Shown: positions 25,795-33,703 of the stretch, piece after piece
How positions within the stretch are numbered: the first letter of the stretch is position 1
How the letters are laid out: every line of letters starts with the position of its first letter
Made by a program: the position numbers and the translations under genes
Origin: Phycisphaerales bacterium
GTDB taxonomy: Bacteria > Planctomycetota > Phycisphaerae > Phycisphaerales > UBA1924
DNA: 64,000 nucleotides
NCBI GenBank assembly: GCA_020853815.1
Contig: JADYYE010000168.1
Location: 34,297 to 98,296, forward strand
Reading direction: 5' to 3'
Notes under the pieces: generated by a model
What the model was told of the DNA's origin: nothing
Database searches by the model: none
Seen by the model: the letters and a program-made list of their open reading frames with translations, nothing else

Positions 25795-26724
25795 ATGTCC
25801 GAAACACGAACCGACGCGACTCCTTCATCGCCCGCTTCCCGCAACGCCACGCCCTCGCCGCGCCCGCCCCTGCGCCGGCGCGTCGTGCGCCTCGTGTTCA
25901 TCGCGCTCGTGCTGTACGCGGCGTATCTCGCCCTCATGTACCGCGCCCAGGACTCCATGATCTTCGTCGTTCAGCGCGTCCCCGAGGCCCAGGCGACGCT
26001 TCCGCCGCCGCCCGGCTTTGAGCGCGTGATGATCGACGGGCCCGGAGGCCTTCGGCACGAATCATGGTTCTTCGCCGCCCCTGGCGCCAGCGCCGAACAC
26101 CCCGCGCCCGTCGTCATCTTCTTCCACGGCAACGCCGACATGATCGACTGGCTCGCCGATCGCGCCCGCGACTACGCCGCCCTCGGGTGCTCCGCGCTCC
26201 TGGTCGAGTATCCGGGCTATCGCGCCAACCACGGCAAGCCCTCCGAGCAATCAACCGTGGAAGAGGGCGTGCGGGCCGTCGAGCTCATGCGCGCCCGCCC
26301 CGGCGTCGACGCGAACCGGATCGTGCTCCACGGCATGTCGCTCGGTACGGGCGTGGCGGCCCAGGTCGCGGCGCGCACCTGGGACAGCGCGCAGGCCGGG
26401 CCCGCCGCCCTGATCCTCGACTCGCCGTTCACCAGTGTCGCGTCGTTCGCCGCACGCTATCTCGTCCCGCCGTCGATCGTGAAGCACCCATTCCACACCG
26501 ATCGCGTGCTGGGTTCGCTCGCGTGCCCGATCCTCATCATCCATGGCACGCGCGACACCATCATCCCAATCGAGCACGGGCGAACACTCTCCACGCTCAA
26601 CCCGCGCACGACGACGGTCGAGCTCGACGCCGGGCATCTTGATCTTGATCGCGTACACGAGGCGTACTGGGGACCGATCCGGCAGTTTCTCGCCAAGGCC
26701 GGCGTGATCAGTGGGGCGAACTGA
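25795..26724 (+). CDS. Membrane-anchored alpha/beta hydrolase
   Basis: 309 residues from the ATG at 25795, preceded by AAGGAAGG. One N-terminal transmembrane helix (about 34-52: VVRLVFIALVLYAAYLALMY) anchors the protein. The hydrolase core has the oxyanion segment PVVIFFHGNADMIDW, the nucleophile elbow GMSLGTGVAA (Ser in the GxSxG position), the acid in HGTRDTIIP and the His in DAGHLDLD. The closest family pattern is the ABHD13/YfhR-like serine hydrolases of the FrsA/BAAT type. Substrate unknown; the active site would face the periplasm or cytoplasm depending on topology, which I cannot fix. Confidence 0.86.
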   Translation: MSETRTDATPSSPASRNATPSPRPPLRRRVVRLVFIALVLYAAYLALMYRAQDSMIFVVQRVPEAQATLPPPPGFERVMIDGPGGLRHESWFFAAPGASAEHPAPVVIFFHGNADMIDWLADRARDYAALGCSALLVEYPGYRANHGKPSEQSTVEEGVRAVELMRARPGVDANRIVLHGMSLGTGVAAQVAARTWDSAQAGPAALILDSPFTSVASFAARYLVPPSIVKHPFHTDRVLGSLACPILIIHGTRDTIIPIEHGRTLSTLNPRTTTVELDAGHLDLDRVHEAYWGPIRQFLAKAGVISGAN

Positions 26725-26747
26725 CGATCCGAGTCATATCGTCACGC

Positions 26748-27245
26748 ATGCGATGCGTCATCCAGCGTGTTTCAGAGGCGAGCGTCTCCAGCGTCGGCGG
26801 GATGTCGATGGACGGCGCCGCCCTTCCCGACGACGCGGCCGCCCACGCGGCGATCGAGCGCGGCCTGCTGGCGCTGATCGGCTTTGAGACCACCGACACC
26901 GACGACGATCGACGCTGGATCGCCGAAAAAATCGCCAACCTCCGCGTCTTCGAGGACGAGCAGGGCAAATTGAACCTGAGCGTGCTCGACCTCCGCGGCT
27001 CGGTGCTGGTCGTGCCAAACTTCACGCTTGCGGGCGCGTGCGCCAAGGGCCGTCGCCCGAGCTTTGATCGCGCCATGCGCCCCGAGCACGCGGTCAAGCA
27101 CTTCGCGGCGATCCTGGACGAGCTCCGCGCGACGGGACTGCGCGTGGAGAGCGGCGTGTTCCGCTCCATGATGAAGGTGTCGCTCGTGAACGACGGCCCG
27201 GTGACACTCTGGCTCGATTCGAACGAGCGCGGCAAGGGAACATGA
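26748..27245 (+). CDS. dtd: D-aminoacyl-tRNA deacylase
   Basis: 165 residues. The enzyme hydrolyses D-aminoacyl-tRNAs, keeping D-amino acids out of translation. The N-terminus MRCVIQRVSEASVSS, the block RWIAEKIANLRVFEDEQGKL and the C-terminal NDGPVTLWLD (the Gly-cisPro motif, NxGPVT) are characteristic. The usual SQFTL segment reads VPNFTLAG, a modest change near the active site. A GC-rich insert of some residues follows VSSVGGMSMDGAA, making the protein slightly longer than the usual 145-150. It lies 23 bases after the hydrolase gene. Confidence 0.9.
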   Translation: MRCVIQRVSEASVSSVGGMSMDGAALPDDAAAHAAIERGLLALIGFETTDTDDDRRWIAEKIANLRVFEDEQGKLNLSVLDLRGSVLVVPNFTLAGACAKGRRPSFDRAMRPEHAVKHFAAILDELRATGLRVESGVFRSMMKVSLVNDGPVTLWLDSNERGKGT

Positions 27246-27283
27246 GCGGGGCGCGTGGCGCGCCGCCGACCGCGCCCGGAGGC

Positions 27284-27318
27284 GTGCCACCGATGTCGGC
27301 CTTGCGACATCGGTGCTT
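27284..27318. repeat. REP-like hairpin E
   Basis: CACCGATGTCG (27288-27298), loop GCCTTG, CGACATCGGTG (27305-27315): a perfect 11-bp stem with GTGCCACC overlapping its left foot. It sits between dtd and the CCA-adding enzyme and occupies an in-frame GTG at 27313, which makes that GTG an unlikely start. Confidence 0.7.
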
Positions 27319-27378
27319 CTTGTTTCGCGCGACGTGCCCATCCCCGCGCCCACGGCGTCCACCCCACCCCAATACAAT

Positions 27379-28656
27379 GTGCTCGTGAGCCGGACGATCA
27401 CCAGCCAGTTCGCGGAGACCCCGGGGCGCAAGGCCGCGGGCGAGATCATCGCGACGCTGCGCGACGCGGGACACATCGCGTATCTCGCGGGCGGGTGCGT
27501 GCGCGACGAGCTGCTCGGGCGCGTGCCGCAGGACTACGACGTCGCCACCGACGCCACGCCGCCCGTGCTCACCCGGCTCTTCCGCAAGACCAGCGAAGTC
27601 GGCGCGTCGTTCGGCGTCGTGCTCGTGAAGCTCCACGGCGTCGTCACCGAGGTCGCAACCTTCCGCGCCGACGGCACGTACAGCGACAAGCGCCGCCCCG
27701 ACGAGGTGCGCTTCAGCACGCCGGAAGAGGATGCCGCCCGGCGCGATTTCACTGTCAACGCGCTCTTCCTCGATCCCGCCGACACCCGCGCCGGGCCGCA
27801 CGGACGTGTGATCGACTTTGTCGGCGGGCTGGCCGATCTGGAGAGAAGGGTGCTGCGCGCCGTGGGCGATCCCGACGCGCGCCTCGCGGAGGATCACCTG
27901 CGCGCGCTGCGGGCGGTGCGTCTCTCGGCCAAGCTCTCGTTCACAATCGACGACGCGACCCGGGCCGCCATCACACGCCACGCGCGCGACCTGGCGGGTG
28001 TGAGCCGCGAACGCATCGGCGATGAGCTCCGCGCCATGATGTCGCACGAGACGCGCGAGAGAGCCGTGGCGACGCTGGCCGAGTTGGGACTCGACGCGCC
28101 GGTGCTGGGCGAGACGCCCCGGACCACGCCGCCTCACATTCTCGCGCGCCTGCGTCCCGAGGCCGGCTTTGGCGCGTGCCTGGCCGCCTGGGCGCTCGAT
28201 CGGGGCCTTGAGGTCGGCACCACCGACACCCAGCTCCTCGTGGCGCGTTGGCGATCCGCCCTCTGCCTTTCCAATGACGAGCGGGCTTCGCTAGCCAACA
28301 TTCTCCAAACGATTCCAACTATCGAGCGGAAGTGGGATTCGTTGGGGGTGGCGGCCCGAAAGCGTCTCGCCTCGACCCTCGCGTTCTCGGACGCTCTTGA
28401 TTTGGTCTTTGTTCGAAACACATCGCTCGCGGGCCGCGTATCGGACGACGTGGCATCGCTGCGCGCCACGGCCTCCGGGCTTTCGCCTGATCCGTTGGTG
28501 TCGGGCGATGACCTGATCGGGCTGGGGCTCTCGCCCGGGCCCGGTTTCAAGGTGCTGCTGGAGGCGTTGTACGACGCGCAGTTGGAGGAGCGGATCGTGT
28601 CGCGGGACGACGGCCTGAAATTGGCGATGGAACTCGCTGGCTCAGGGGGCGTCTAG
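27379..28656 (+). CDS. CCA-adding enzyme / poly(A) polymerase family nucleotidyltransferase
   Basis: 425 residues from the GTG at 27379; a GTG at 27385 is an equal choice and there is no in-frame ATG nearby. The class II nucleotidyltransferase core is clear: IAYLAGGCVRDELLGRVPQD (GGxVRD) then DYDVAT (catalytic DxD), the RRDFTVNALFLDP block and the helical PDARLAEDHLRALRAVR. The C-terminal half is helical and less conserved. The enzyme adds or repairs the 3' CCA of tRNA, or acts as poly(A) polymerase; sequence alone does not separate these. Follows dtd by 133 bases containing a REP-like hairpin. Confidence 0.88.
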   Translation: MLVSRTITSQFAETPGRKAAGEIIATLRDAGHIAYLAGGCVRDELLGRVPQDYDVATDATPPVLTRLFRKTSEVGASFGVVLVKLHGVVTEVATFRADGTYSDKRRPDEVRFSTPEEDAARRDFTVNALFLDPADTRAGPHGRVIDFVGGLADLERRVLRAVGDPDARLAEDHLRALRAVRLSAKLSFTIDDATRAAITRHARDLAGVSRERIGDELRAMMSHETRERAVATLAELGLDAPVLGETPRTTPPHILARLRPEAGFGACLAAWALDRGLEVGTTDTQLLVARWRSALCLSNDERASLANILQTIPTIERKWDSLGVAARKRLASTLAFSDALDLVFVRNTSLAGRVSDDVASLRATASGLSPDPLVSGDDLIGLGLSPGPGFKVLLEALYDAQLEERIVSRDDGLKLAMELAGSGGV

Positions 28657-28827
28657 ATTGGTAATCTGTTGCGGGGTGGTTGCCGCGCGCCATGTCGGGC
28701 GCGGTTTCGGCCCCGATACAATCCGAGGCCCGGTGGGTGGTGGAGCGCCGGCAGGTGGTGGATCGGAAGTCTCGGCACGGCCGATGATTGGCCGCGCTTG
28801 AACGCGACGCGAGTCGGGAGGTTGGTC

Positions 28828-30288
28828 ATGGCGAAGATCAATGGACGTTGGTTGGCGACTCTGACGCTGGCGGCGCTGGCGTCGGTCGCGGGCACCTACG
28901 GCTCGGCACTCGCCGGCGCGCCCGCCGCACCGCGGGCCTCCTTCGTCTCGGCCGATGAGGACACGCTGATCTTCAAGGACGGCAAGGTCGTCACCGGCAA
29001 GATCGTCAAGGAGGACGCGAGCACGATCAAGTTCAAGGGCACGATCGGCGGCATCGAGTTCGAGGCCGACTACAAGAAGGACGACATCCTCGAAATCAAG
29101 CGCGCCAAGGTCGACCCCAAGGGCGACAAGCCCAAGGCCGCCGACCCCAAGGGCGACGACAAGAGCAAGACGCCCGACACCAAAGCGACCAAGGACGAAG
29201 CCGCGCCCGTGGAGGGCGGCGTGAAGTACTACACAATGGAGCTCTCCGGGCGTTTCGGCTGGGATATCTCGCAGACGCCCATCCGCGACTGCATGAAGGA
29301 AGCCGCCAAGGGCGGCGCGGAGTACATCATCGTCGTGATGAACAACGACTGGTCGATGGGCCCCAAGGAGCTGGGCCTGGAGCGGAGCCCCGAAGAGGCC
29401 GCCTTCGACGAGCTCTTCCGCGCCGAGGACATGGACGACATCTTCTCCAGCGAGCTTCGCACCTATGAGAAGCCGCCCAAGGTCGTCTTCTGGGTCAACC
29501 GCGCCATGGGCGGGGCGGCGTTCCTTCCCTTGGTCTGCCCCACGATGTACTTCAAGAGCGACGGCAAGCTGGGCGGCATCGGAAACCTGACCACCATGTT
29601 CGGCGGGACCGGCGATGAAGTCGTCCGCCAGAAGCAGTACTCGCTGCGCCTCAAGCACGCCGAGGGCATCGCCAACACCGGCGGCTACCCCGTCGAGCTC
29701 GTCCGCGCCATGGCGATCCCCGAGTTCGTCCTCACCGTCGCCTATCCCAACGGCGAGCCGGTCTATTACGAGCGCATGCCCGAGGGTCCCGGCGAGTTCC
29801 TCCTCACCGACGACGCCAAGGAAGGCAGCCAGGACACCGCCAAGGCGCTGGAGTCCGGCGAGGGCAACGACGTCCTGACGCTCACCGCCAAATTGGCCCA
29901 GGACCTCCGCGTCAGCAAGGGCACGGTCGACGACATCGATCAGCTCAAGTTCGAGCTGGGCATCTCGCGAACGGGCGTCGAGGTCAAGAGCCGCGCCAAG
30001 CAGATCATGGAGGGATGGTCCAAGGGGCTCGAGCAGGGGATGCGCGACCTGCGCCGTCTGCGCGGCGACGCCGACGCCATCCAGGTCGGTGGCGACTTCC
30101 AGCAGCGCACCAAGGCCCGCGGGCAGAAGAAGCAGCTTCTGCAGCGGATGCAGGGCATCCTCAAGAAGTACGGCGAGGTCTTCGGCGAGGAACGCCGCCT
30201 GGGCATGGATTCCACAATCCAGCGTGAGATCGATCTCCTCGATCACGACCAGACCCTCGACGTGCAGCAGCAGCGCCGGCGCAAGTAA
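28828..30288 (+). CDS. Exported ClpP/NfeD-like protein without the catalytic serine (paralogue 1)
   Basis: 486 residues from the ATG at 28828 (GGGAGG seven bases upstream). Signal peptide at 1-31. A small domain follows: TLIFKDGKVVTGKIVKEDAS to DDILEIKRAK, then a Lys/Pro/Asp-rich linker. The central domain has the crotonase/ClpP fold pattern of NfeD/SppA proteins: GGAEYIIVVMNNDW, then VVFWVNRAMGGAAFLPLVCP and TMYFKSDGKLGGIG. Aligned by hand to NfeD proteases, the catalytic Ser position falls on Gly in NRAMGG, so proteolysis is unlikely. The C-terminal ~130 residues are helical. The gene at 30334 is a paralogue with the same layout. Location periplasmic or surface. Confidence 0.72.
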   Translation: MAKINGRWLATLTLAALASVAGTYGSALAGAPAAPRASFVSADEDTLIFKDGKVVTGKIVKEDASTIKFKGTIGGIEFEADYKKDDILEIKRAKVDPKGDKPKAADPKGDDKSKTPDTKATKDEAAPVEGGVKYYTMELSGRFGWDISQTPIRDCMKEAAKGGAEYIIVVMNNDWSMGPKELGLERSPEEAAFDELFRAEDMDDIFSSELRTYEKPPKVVFWVNRAMGGAAFLPLVCPTMYFKSDGKLGGIGNLTTMFGGTGDEVVRQKQYSLRLKHAEGIANTGGYPVELVRAMAIPEFVLTVAYPNGEPVYYERMPEGPGEFLLTDDAKEGSQDTAKALESGEGNDVLTLTAKLAQDLRVSKGTVDDIDQLKFELGISRTGVEVKSRAKQIMEGWSKGLEQGMRDLRRLRGDADAIQVGGDFQQRTKARGQKKQLLQRMQGILKKYGEVFGEERRLGMDSTIQREIDLLDHDQTLDVQQQRRRK

Positions 30289-30333
30289 TCACACAGGGCC
30301 GCGCGGGCATCGCCCCCGCGCGCCTCGGAGCAC

Positions 30334-31728
30334 ATGCACATGAAACTGACCGGGATGTTGGGCGGACGCGCGTGGACGTTGGTGGTGTCGGCGGCGGCGC
30401 TCCTGGCCTCGCTGACGCTGGTCTCCGCCCCGGTGGGCGCCCCACGCGCTGCCGCCGCGGCGTTGACCCCCGTTTCCACGCCGGCGCCCTCCGCCGACAA
30501 GGACAAGGTCTACCTGAAAGACGGGCGCGTCCTCGAAGGCAAGATCACCAAGGAACTCGATGGCTATGTCTGGCTCCTCCAGGACACCAACGGCATCTCG
30601 CACGAGGAGTTCCTGAAGCCCGGCGACATCGACAAGATCGTGCGCGCGGGCGACGGCGCCACGCCCGCCGATGAAACCAAGCCCGAAACCAAGCCCGACG
30701 CCAAGGGCGAGGCCAAGCCCAAGCCCGGCCCGGGCGATACCCCGCGCGCCGCCATCCTCACCGCCGAGGAGATGGTCGGCATGCAGATGGCCGCCAAGCC
30801 CCTCAAAGACGCCATCCCGCTCCTGGAGAAGGACGGCGTGAACGTCGTGGTCATCAAGGTCAAGTCGGGCGGCGGCTTCCTGCTCGAAATCCAGCGCATC
30901 AGCGACGTCATCCACAAGGAATACAAGCAGAAGTTCCGCACCGTGGCGTGGATCGAGTCGGCCATCTCCGCCGCCGCCATGAGCTCGCACTGCCTCGAAG
31001 AAATCTACTTCATGCCCAACGGGAACTACGGCGCCTGCACCGGCTGGAGCGGGGCGCTCCAGGCCATGAAAGGGCGAGGCCTGGAGGCGACGCTGCTCAT
31101 GATGGAGGAAATCTCCGCCCGCGGCGGGCACCCCAAGGAGATCATGCGGGCCATGCAGATCTCTGGGCGCGACGAGGTTCTCAGCGAGCTGGAGATCGAG
31201 CCGCCCAGCGGAAAGCTCTCCGCCGACATCGACCCCGTCACCGGCAAGGTCACCTGGTACCAGGACCACTCGGGCAAGCACATCCTCAATCCGCTCGCCA
31301 ACATCGACATCCTCACCTTCAGCGCCCCGGACGCCGAGAGGTTCAAGTTCTCGCGCGGCACCGCGGCCACCAAGGAAGAGCTCGCCAAGCTCATGGGCTA
31401 CCAGGAGATCGAGTGGGTCGGCAAGCCCAAGAAGGGCTACGCCTGGCCAGTCTCCGACGCCGAGGAAATGCAGATCAAATGGCGCGCCGACATCACCGAG
31501 GCCCAGGCACGCCTGAACGAGTACTTCCAGAAGTACGGCGTGGCGGTGCAGACCGCCCAGTCCATGCAGAACCGCGCCGATCGGGCCGCCTGGGTCGCCA
31601 AGGCCCGCGGCGCCCTGGACTTCCTCCGCCAGCTCGTCAAGCGCTTCCCGAACATCGGGTTCCTGCAAGGAATCGACGACAACTGGTTCCGGGACCAGGA
31701 AGAACTCCTCCGCCAGCTGCTCAAGTAG
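30334..31728 (+). CDS. Exported ClpP/NfeD-like protein retaining a serine (paralogue 2)
   Basis: 464 residues; ATG at 30334 or 30340, with GGAG just upstream. Signal peptide about 1-43. Then the same small domain as in the previous protein (KVYLKDGRVLEGKITKELDG to DIDKIVRAG) and a Lys/Pro/Glu linker. The ClpP-like domain contains GVNVVVIKVKSGGG, TVAWIESAISAAAMSSHCLE and EIYFMPNGNYGACTGW. By hand alignment Ser of AISAAAM sits at the catalytic Ser position of NfeD/SppA (A-S-A-G). A Lys partner is not certain. The C-terminal part is helical. The gene is 45 bases downstream of its paralogue and ends at a strong terminator. A possible protease; not proven. Confidence 0.72.
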   Translation: MHMKLTGMLGGRAWTLVVSAAALLASLTLVSAPVGAPRAAAAALTPVSTPAPSADKDKVYLKDGRVLEGKITKELDGYVWLLQDTNGISHEEFLKPGDIDKIVRAGDGATPADETKPETKPDAKGEAKPKPGPGDTPRAAILTAEEMVGMQMAAKPLKDAIPLLEKDGVNVVVIKVKSGGGFLLEIQRISDVIHKEYKQKFRTVAWIESAISAAAMSSHCLEEIYFMPNGNYGACTGWSGALQAMKGRGLEATLLMMEEISARGGHPKEIMRAMQISGRDEVLSELEIEPPSGKLSADIDPVTGKVTWYQDHSGKHILNPLANIDILTFSAPDAERFKFSRGTAATKEELAKLMGYQEIEWVGKPKKGYAWPVSDAEEMQIKWRADITEAQARLNEYFQKYGVAVQTAQSMQNRADRAAWVAKARGALDFLRQLVKRFPNIGFLQGIDDNWFRDQEELLRQLLK

Positions 31729-31766
31729 CACCGGCTCGCGTACCGCCATCCCGCGCCCCTCGCACG

Positions 31767-31792
31767 CGCCCGGCCTCCCGGGCGTTTTTTTT
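31767..31792 (+). terminator. Strong rho-independent terminator
   Basis: CGCCCGG (31767-31773), loop CCTC, CCGGGCG (31778-31784) and eight T residues. It lies 39 bases after the stop of the second ClpP-like gene. Confidence 0.92.
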
Positions 31793-31913
31793 CAAGGGCA
31801 AGTCGCGGGCGGCCCGCCGCCTTGCCCATACCCGGTTGCAACGCCGGAACACACGGCCTGTCGTTGCCGACGCGCGTATCCTCTCCGGCCGGACGCTTTT
31901 GCAGGGAGGGCGC

Positions 31914-32633
31914 GTGGACGCCGAGCGGATTTCATCACCCGTGACATCTCGCCTGAATGCCGTCGCGTTGGCGGGCGTGTTGGCGGGTGTGTTGGCGGGC
32001 GGGCCGGCGATCCTGCTGCTCGCCGGCTGCAGCGTGGGGGGGAGTACGTCGGCCTCGCGGGCCAACGACGAGCTCCGCCGGCGCGTGATGGCGCTCGAAG
32101 ACCAGAAGAAGACGCTCGAACAGACCAACGCCGAGCTGCTCGCCAAGGTGTCCGAGTGGTCGAAGGAGCGCGGGCCGGCGCTCCCCGCGGACGTGCTGGC
32201 CGCCATGCCGCGCTGCGCGTCGATCTCGATCTCCGATCTCGGCACATGGCTCGATCCGGCGGACGTGGGCAAGCCCGCGACGAGCGCCCACGTTTCGGTG
32301 TCGTGTCTCGACGGGCGCGGGCGATCGATGCAGGGCGTCGGCACGCTCCGCGTCGAGGTCATGGTGCTCCCCGCGGGCGAGACGATCGTGGACAGCTCGG
32401 GCGGGCGCTCCGCCAGAGAGGGTGCGACGCCGATCCGCACAGCCAAGATCGAGCTCGGTCCCAGCGCCCTCCGCGACGCCTATCGCGAAGGGCTGTTCGG
32501 CGCGTCGTATGTCGTCGATCTTCCGCTCGAGCCGCTCGCGGAGCGGAGCGCCGTGGTGCTGGTCCGCGCGTCGTTCGCCGATGCGATCACCGGCGCGACG
32601 CACGAAGCCACCAAGCTGGTCGATGTGCATTGA
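31914..32633 (+). CDS. Putative lipoprotein with coiled-coil segment, unknown function
   Basis: 239 residues from the GTG at 31914, which has AGGGAGGG three bases upstream. The signal ends in the lipobox ILLLAGC (about residues 35-41), so the mature protein is a lipoprotein. Residues about 50-80 (ANDELRRRVMALEDQKKTLE) are a coiled coil. The rest is a beta-rich domain with SISDLGTWLDPADVGKPATS and ASYVVDLPLEPLAERSAVVL. No family recognised. The spacing of the Shine-Dalgarno is short but the start is otherwise well placed. Confidence 0.68.
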   Translation: MDAERISSPVTSRLNAVALAGVLAGVLAGGPAILLLAGCSVGGSTSASRANDELRRRVMALEDQKKTLEQTNAELLAKVSEWSKERGPALPADVLAAMPRCASISISDLGTWLDPADVGKPATSAHVSVSCLDGRGRSMQGVGTLRVEVMVLPAGETIVDSSGGRSAREGATPIRTAKIELGPSALRDAYREGLFGASYVVDLPLEPLAERSAVVLVRASFADAITGATHEATKLVDVH

Positions 32634-32658
32634 GCATCGAGCGTCGAGATTTCAGATT

Positions 32659-33501
32659 TCAAAGCCCAATTGTGGACGACGCCTGCTGATCGCGCTTCCG
32701 CGCCCGACGCATGAGGAGGTAGTCCGCAAGGCTTGGCATCGCCACACCCAGCGCAAAGAGCATGTGCATGGGCAGGCTGGTCCACACCTCGCCGCGGGGC
32801 TTTCGCAGGCACGCGACGGCGGCGTCCGCGACCTGCTCGGAGGTCTGCACGAACAGGCCCTTGTCGGGCCGCCCGAAGGCCCGCTTCTTGAGCCCCGACC
32901 GCGACTTGAGCGTGTCGGAAAACTCGCTGACGGTGCCGATGGGGTGGATGGACGAGGAATGGATGCCGGAGCAGGCGAGTTCGACGCGCATCGCGCGGGC
33001 GAAGTGGTCCTGCATCGCCTTGCTGCTGCTGTAGGCCGCCATGCGCGGGATGCCGAGCTTCGACACGCAGCTCGAGCACCACAGCAGGTGCCCGCGCTTG
33101 GCGTCGAGCATGTGCGGGAGGGCGGCCCGCACGAGGTTCATCGAGCCCCAGAAGTTGGTCTCGAAGAGATCGCGGAGTTCCCGGTCGCTGGTTTCATGCA
33201 CCGGCTTTTCGATGCCGTAGCCCGCGTTGGCGAAGACGGCGTAGACCGATCCGAACGCCTCGCGGGTCGCGTCGACGAGTCTTTGGCAGTCTTCGGGCCG
33301 CGCCACGTCGCCGGGGACAGCGATGGCCCGACCGCCCTCGCGCGTGATGGTCGCGACGAGTTCGTCCAGGCGATCGGCGCGCCGCGCGGAGACGGCGACG
33401 CACATGCCCGCGCGGGCGCAGGCGATCGCGGTCGCGTGTCCGATGCCGCTGCTGGCGCCGGTGATCGCGATGGAAAGGCCGCGCACGTCGATCGGTGGCA
33501 C
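32659..33501 (-). CDS. Short-chain dehydrogenase/reductase
   Basis: 280 residues. A classical SDR: Rossmann motif TGASSGIGHATAIACARAG at residue 14, the NAG motif in FANAGYGIEKPV, the catalytic Ser in LLWCSSCVSKLG and the YSSSK (Tyr-x3-Lys) motif near residue 155. Arg residues after the second strand (SARRADR) favour NADP(H). The length and the C-terminal amphipathic stretch MHMLFALGVAMPSLADYLLM suggest membrane association, as in several lipid-related SDRs. Substrate unknown. The entericidin-like gene lies immediately upstream on the same strand. Confidence 0.88.
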   Translation of the reverse strand: MPPIDVRGLSIAITGASSGIGHATAIACARAGMCVAVSARRADRLDELVATITREGGRAIAVPGDVARPEDCQRLVDATREAFGSVYAVFANAGYGIEKPVHETSDRELRDLFETNFWGSMNLVRAALPHMLDAKRGHLLWCSSCVSKLGIPRMAAYSSSKAMQDHFARAMRVELACSGIHSSSIHPIGTVSEFSDTLKSRSGLKKRAFGRPDKGLFVQTSEQVADAAVACLRKPRGEVWTSLPMHMLFALGVAMPSLADYLLMRRARKRDQQASSTIGL

Positions 33502-33502
33502 G

Positions 33503-33691
33503 CTACTCCTTCTTTTCGGTGGTCGACTTGGAATCGTCGCCGGTGATGGCTTTCTTTGTGGCGTCGCTGGCGTCTTTCAGGTCCTGGCCCGCGCCGCTGA
33601 CGGTGTTGCAGGCGGACAGAAGGGCGGCTCCCGCGAGCAGCGTCAGGGCGAGTGCGGCGCGGACTCCCGTCGAAACTCGATTCTGGCTCAT
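33503..33691 (-). CDS. Entericidin EcnA/B-like small lipoprotein
   Basis: 62 residues. The signal LALTLLAGAALLSAC ends in a lipobox with Cys 28, and the mature peptide begins CNTVSGAGQDLKDASDATKK, which matches the entericidin EcnA/B family (CNTxxGxGxDxxxxG). In enterobacteria entericidins are an antidote/toxin pair of cell-envelope lipoproteins; in other phyla the role is unknown. Ends in a charged tail (DDSKSTTEKKE). One base separates it from the SDR gene. Confidence 0.85.
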   Translation of the reverse strand: MSQNRVSTGVRAALALTLLAGAALLSACNTVSGAGQDLKDASDATKKAITGDDSKSTTEKKE

Positions 33692-33703
33692 GCGTGTCTC
33701 CTT

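Noticed and set aside
27313..27378. Upstream GTG start for the CCA-adding enzyme
   Set aside because: The GTG at 27313 is in the stem of hairpin E, and the extra 22 residues have no conserved features.
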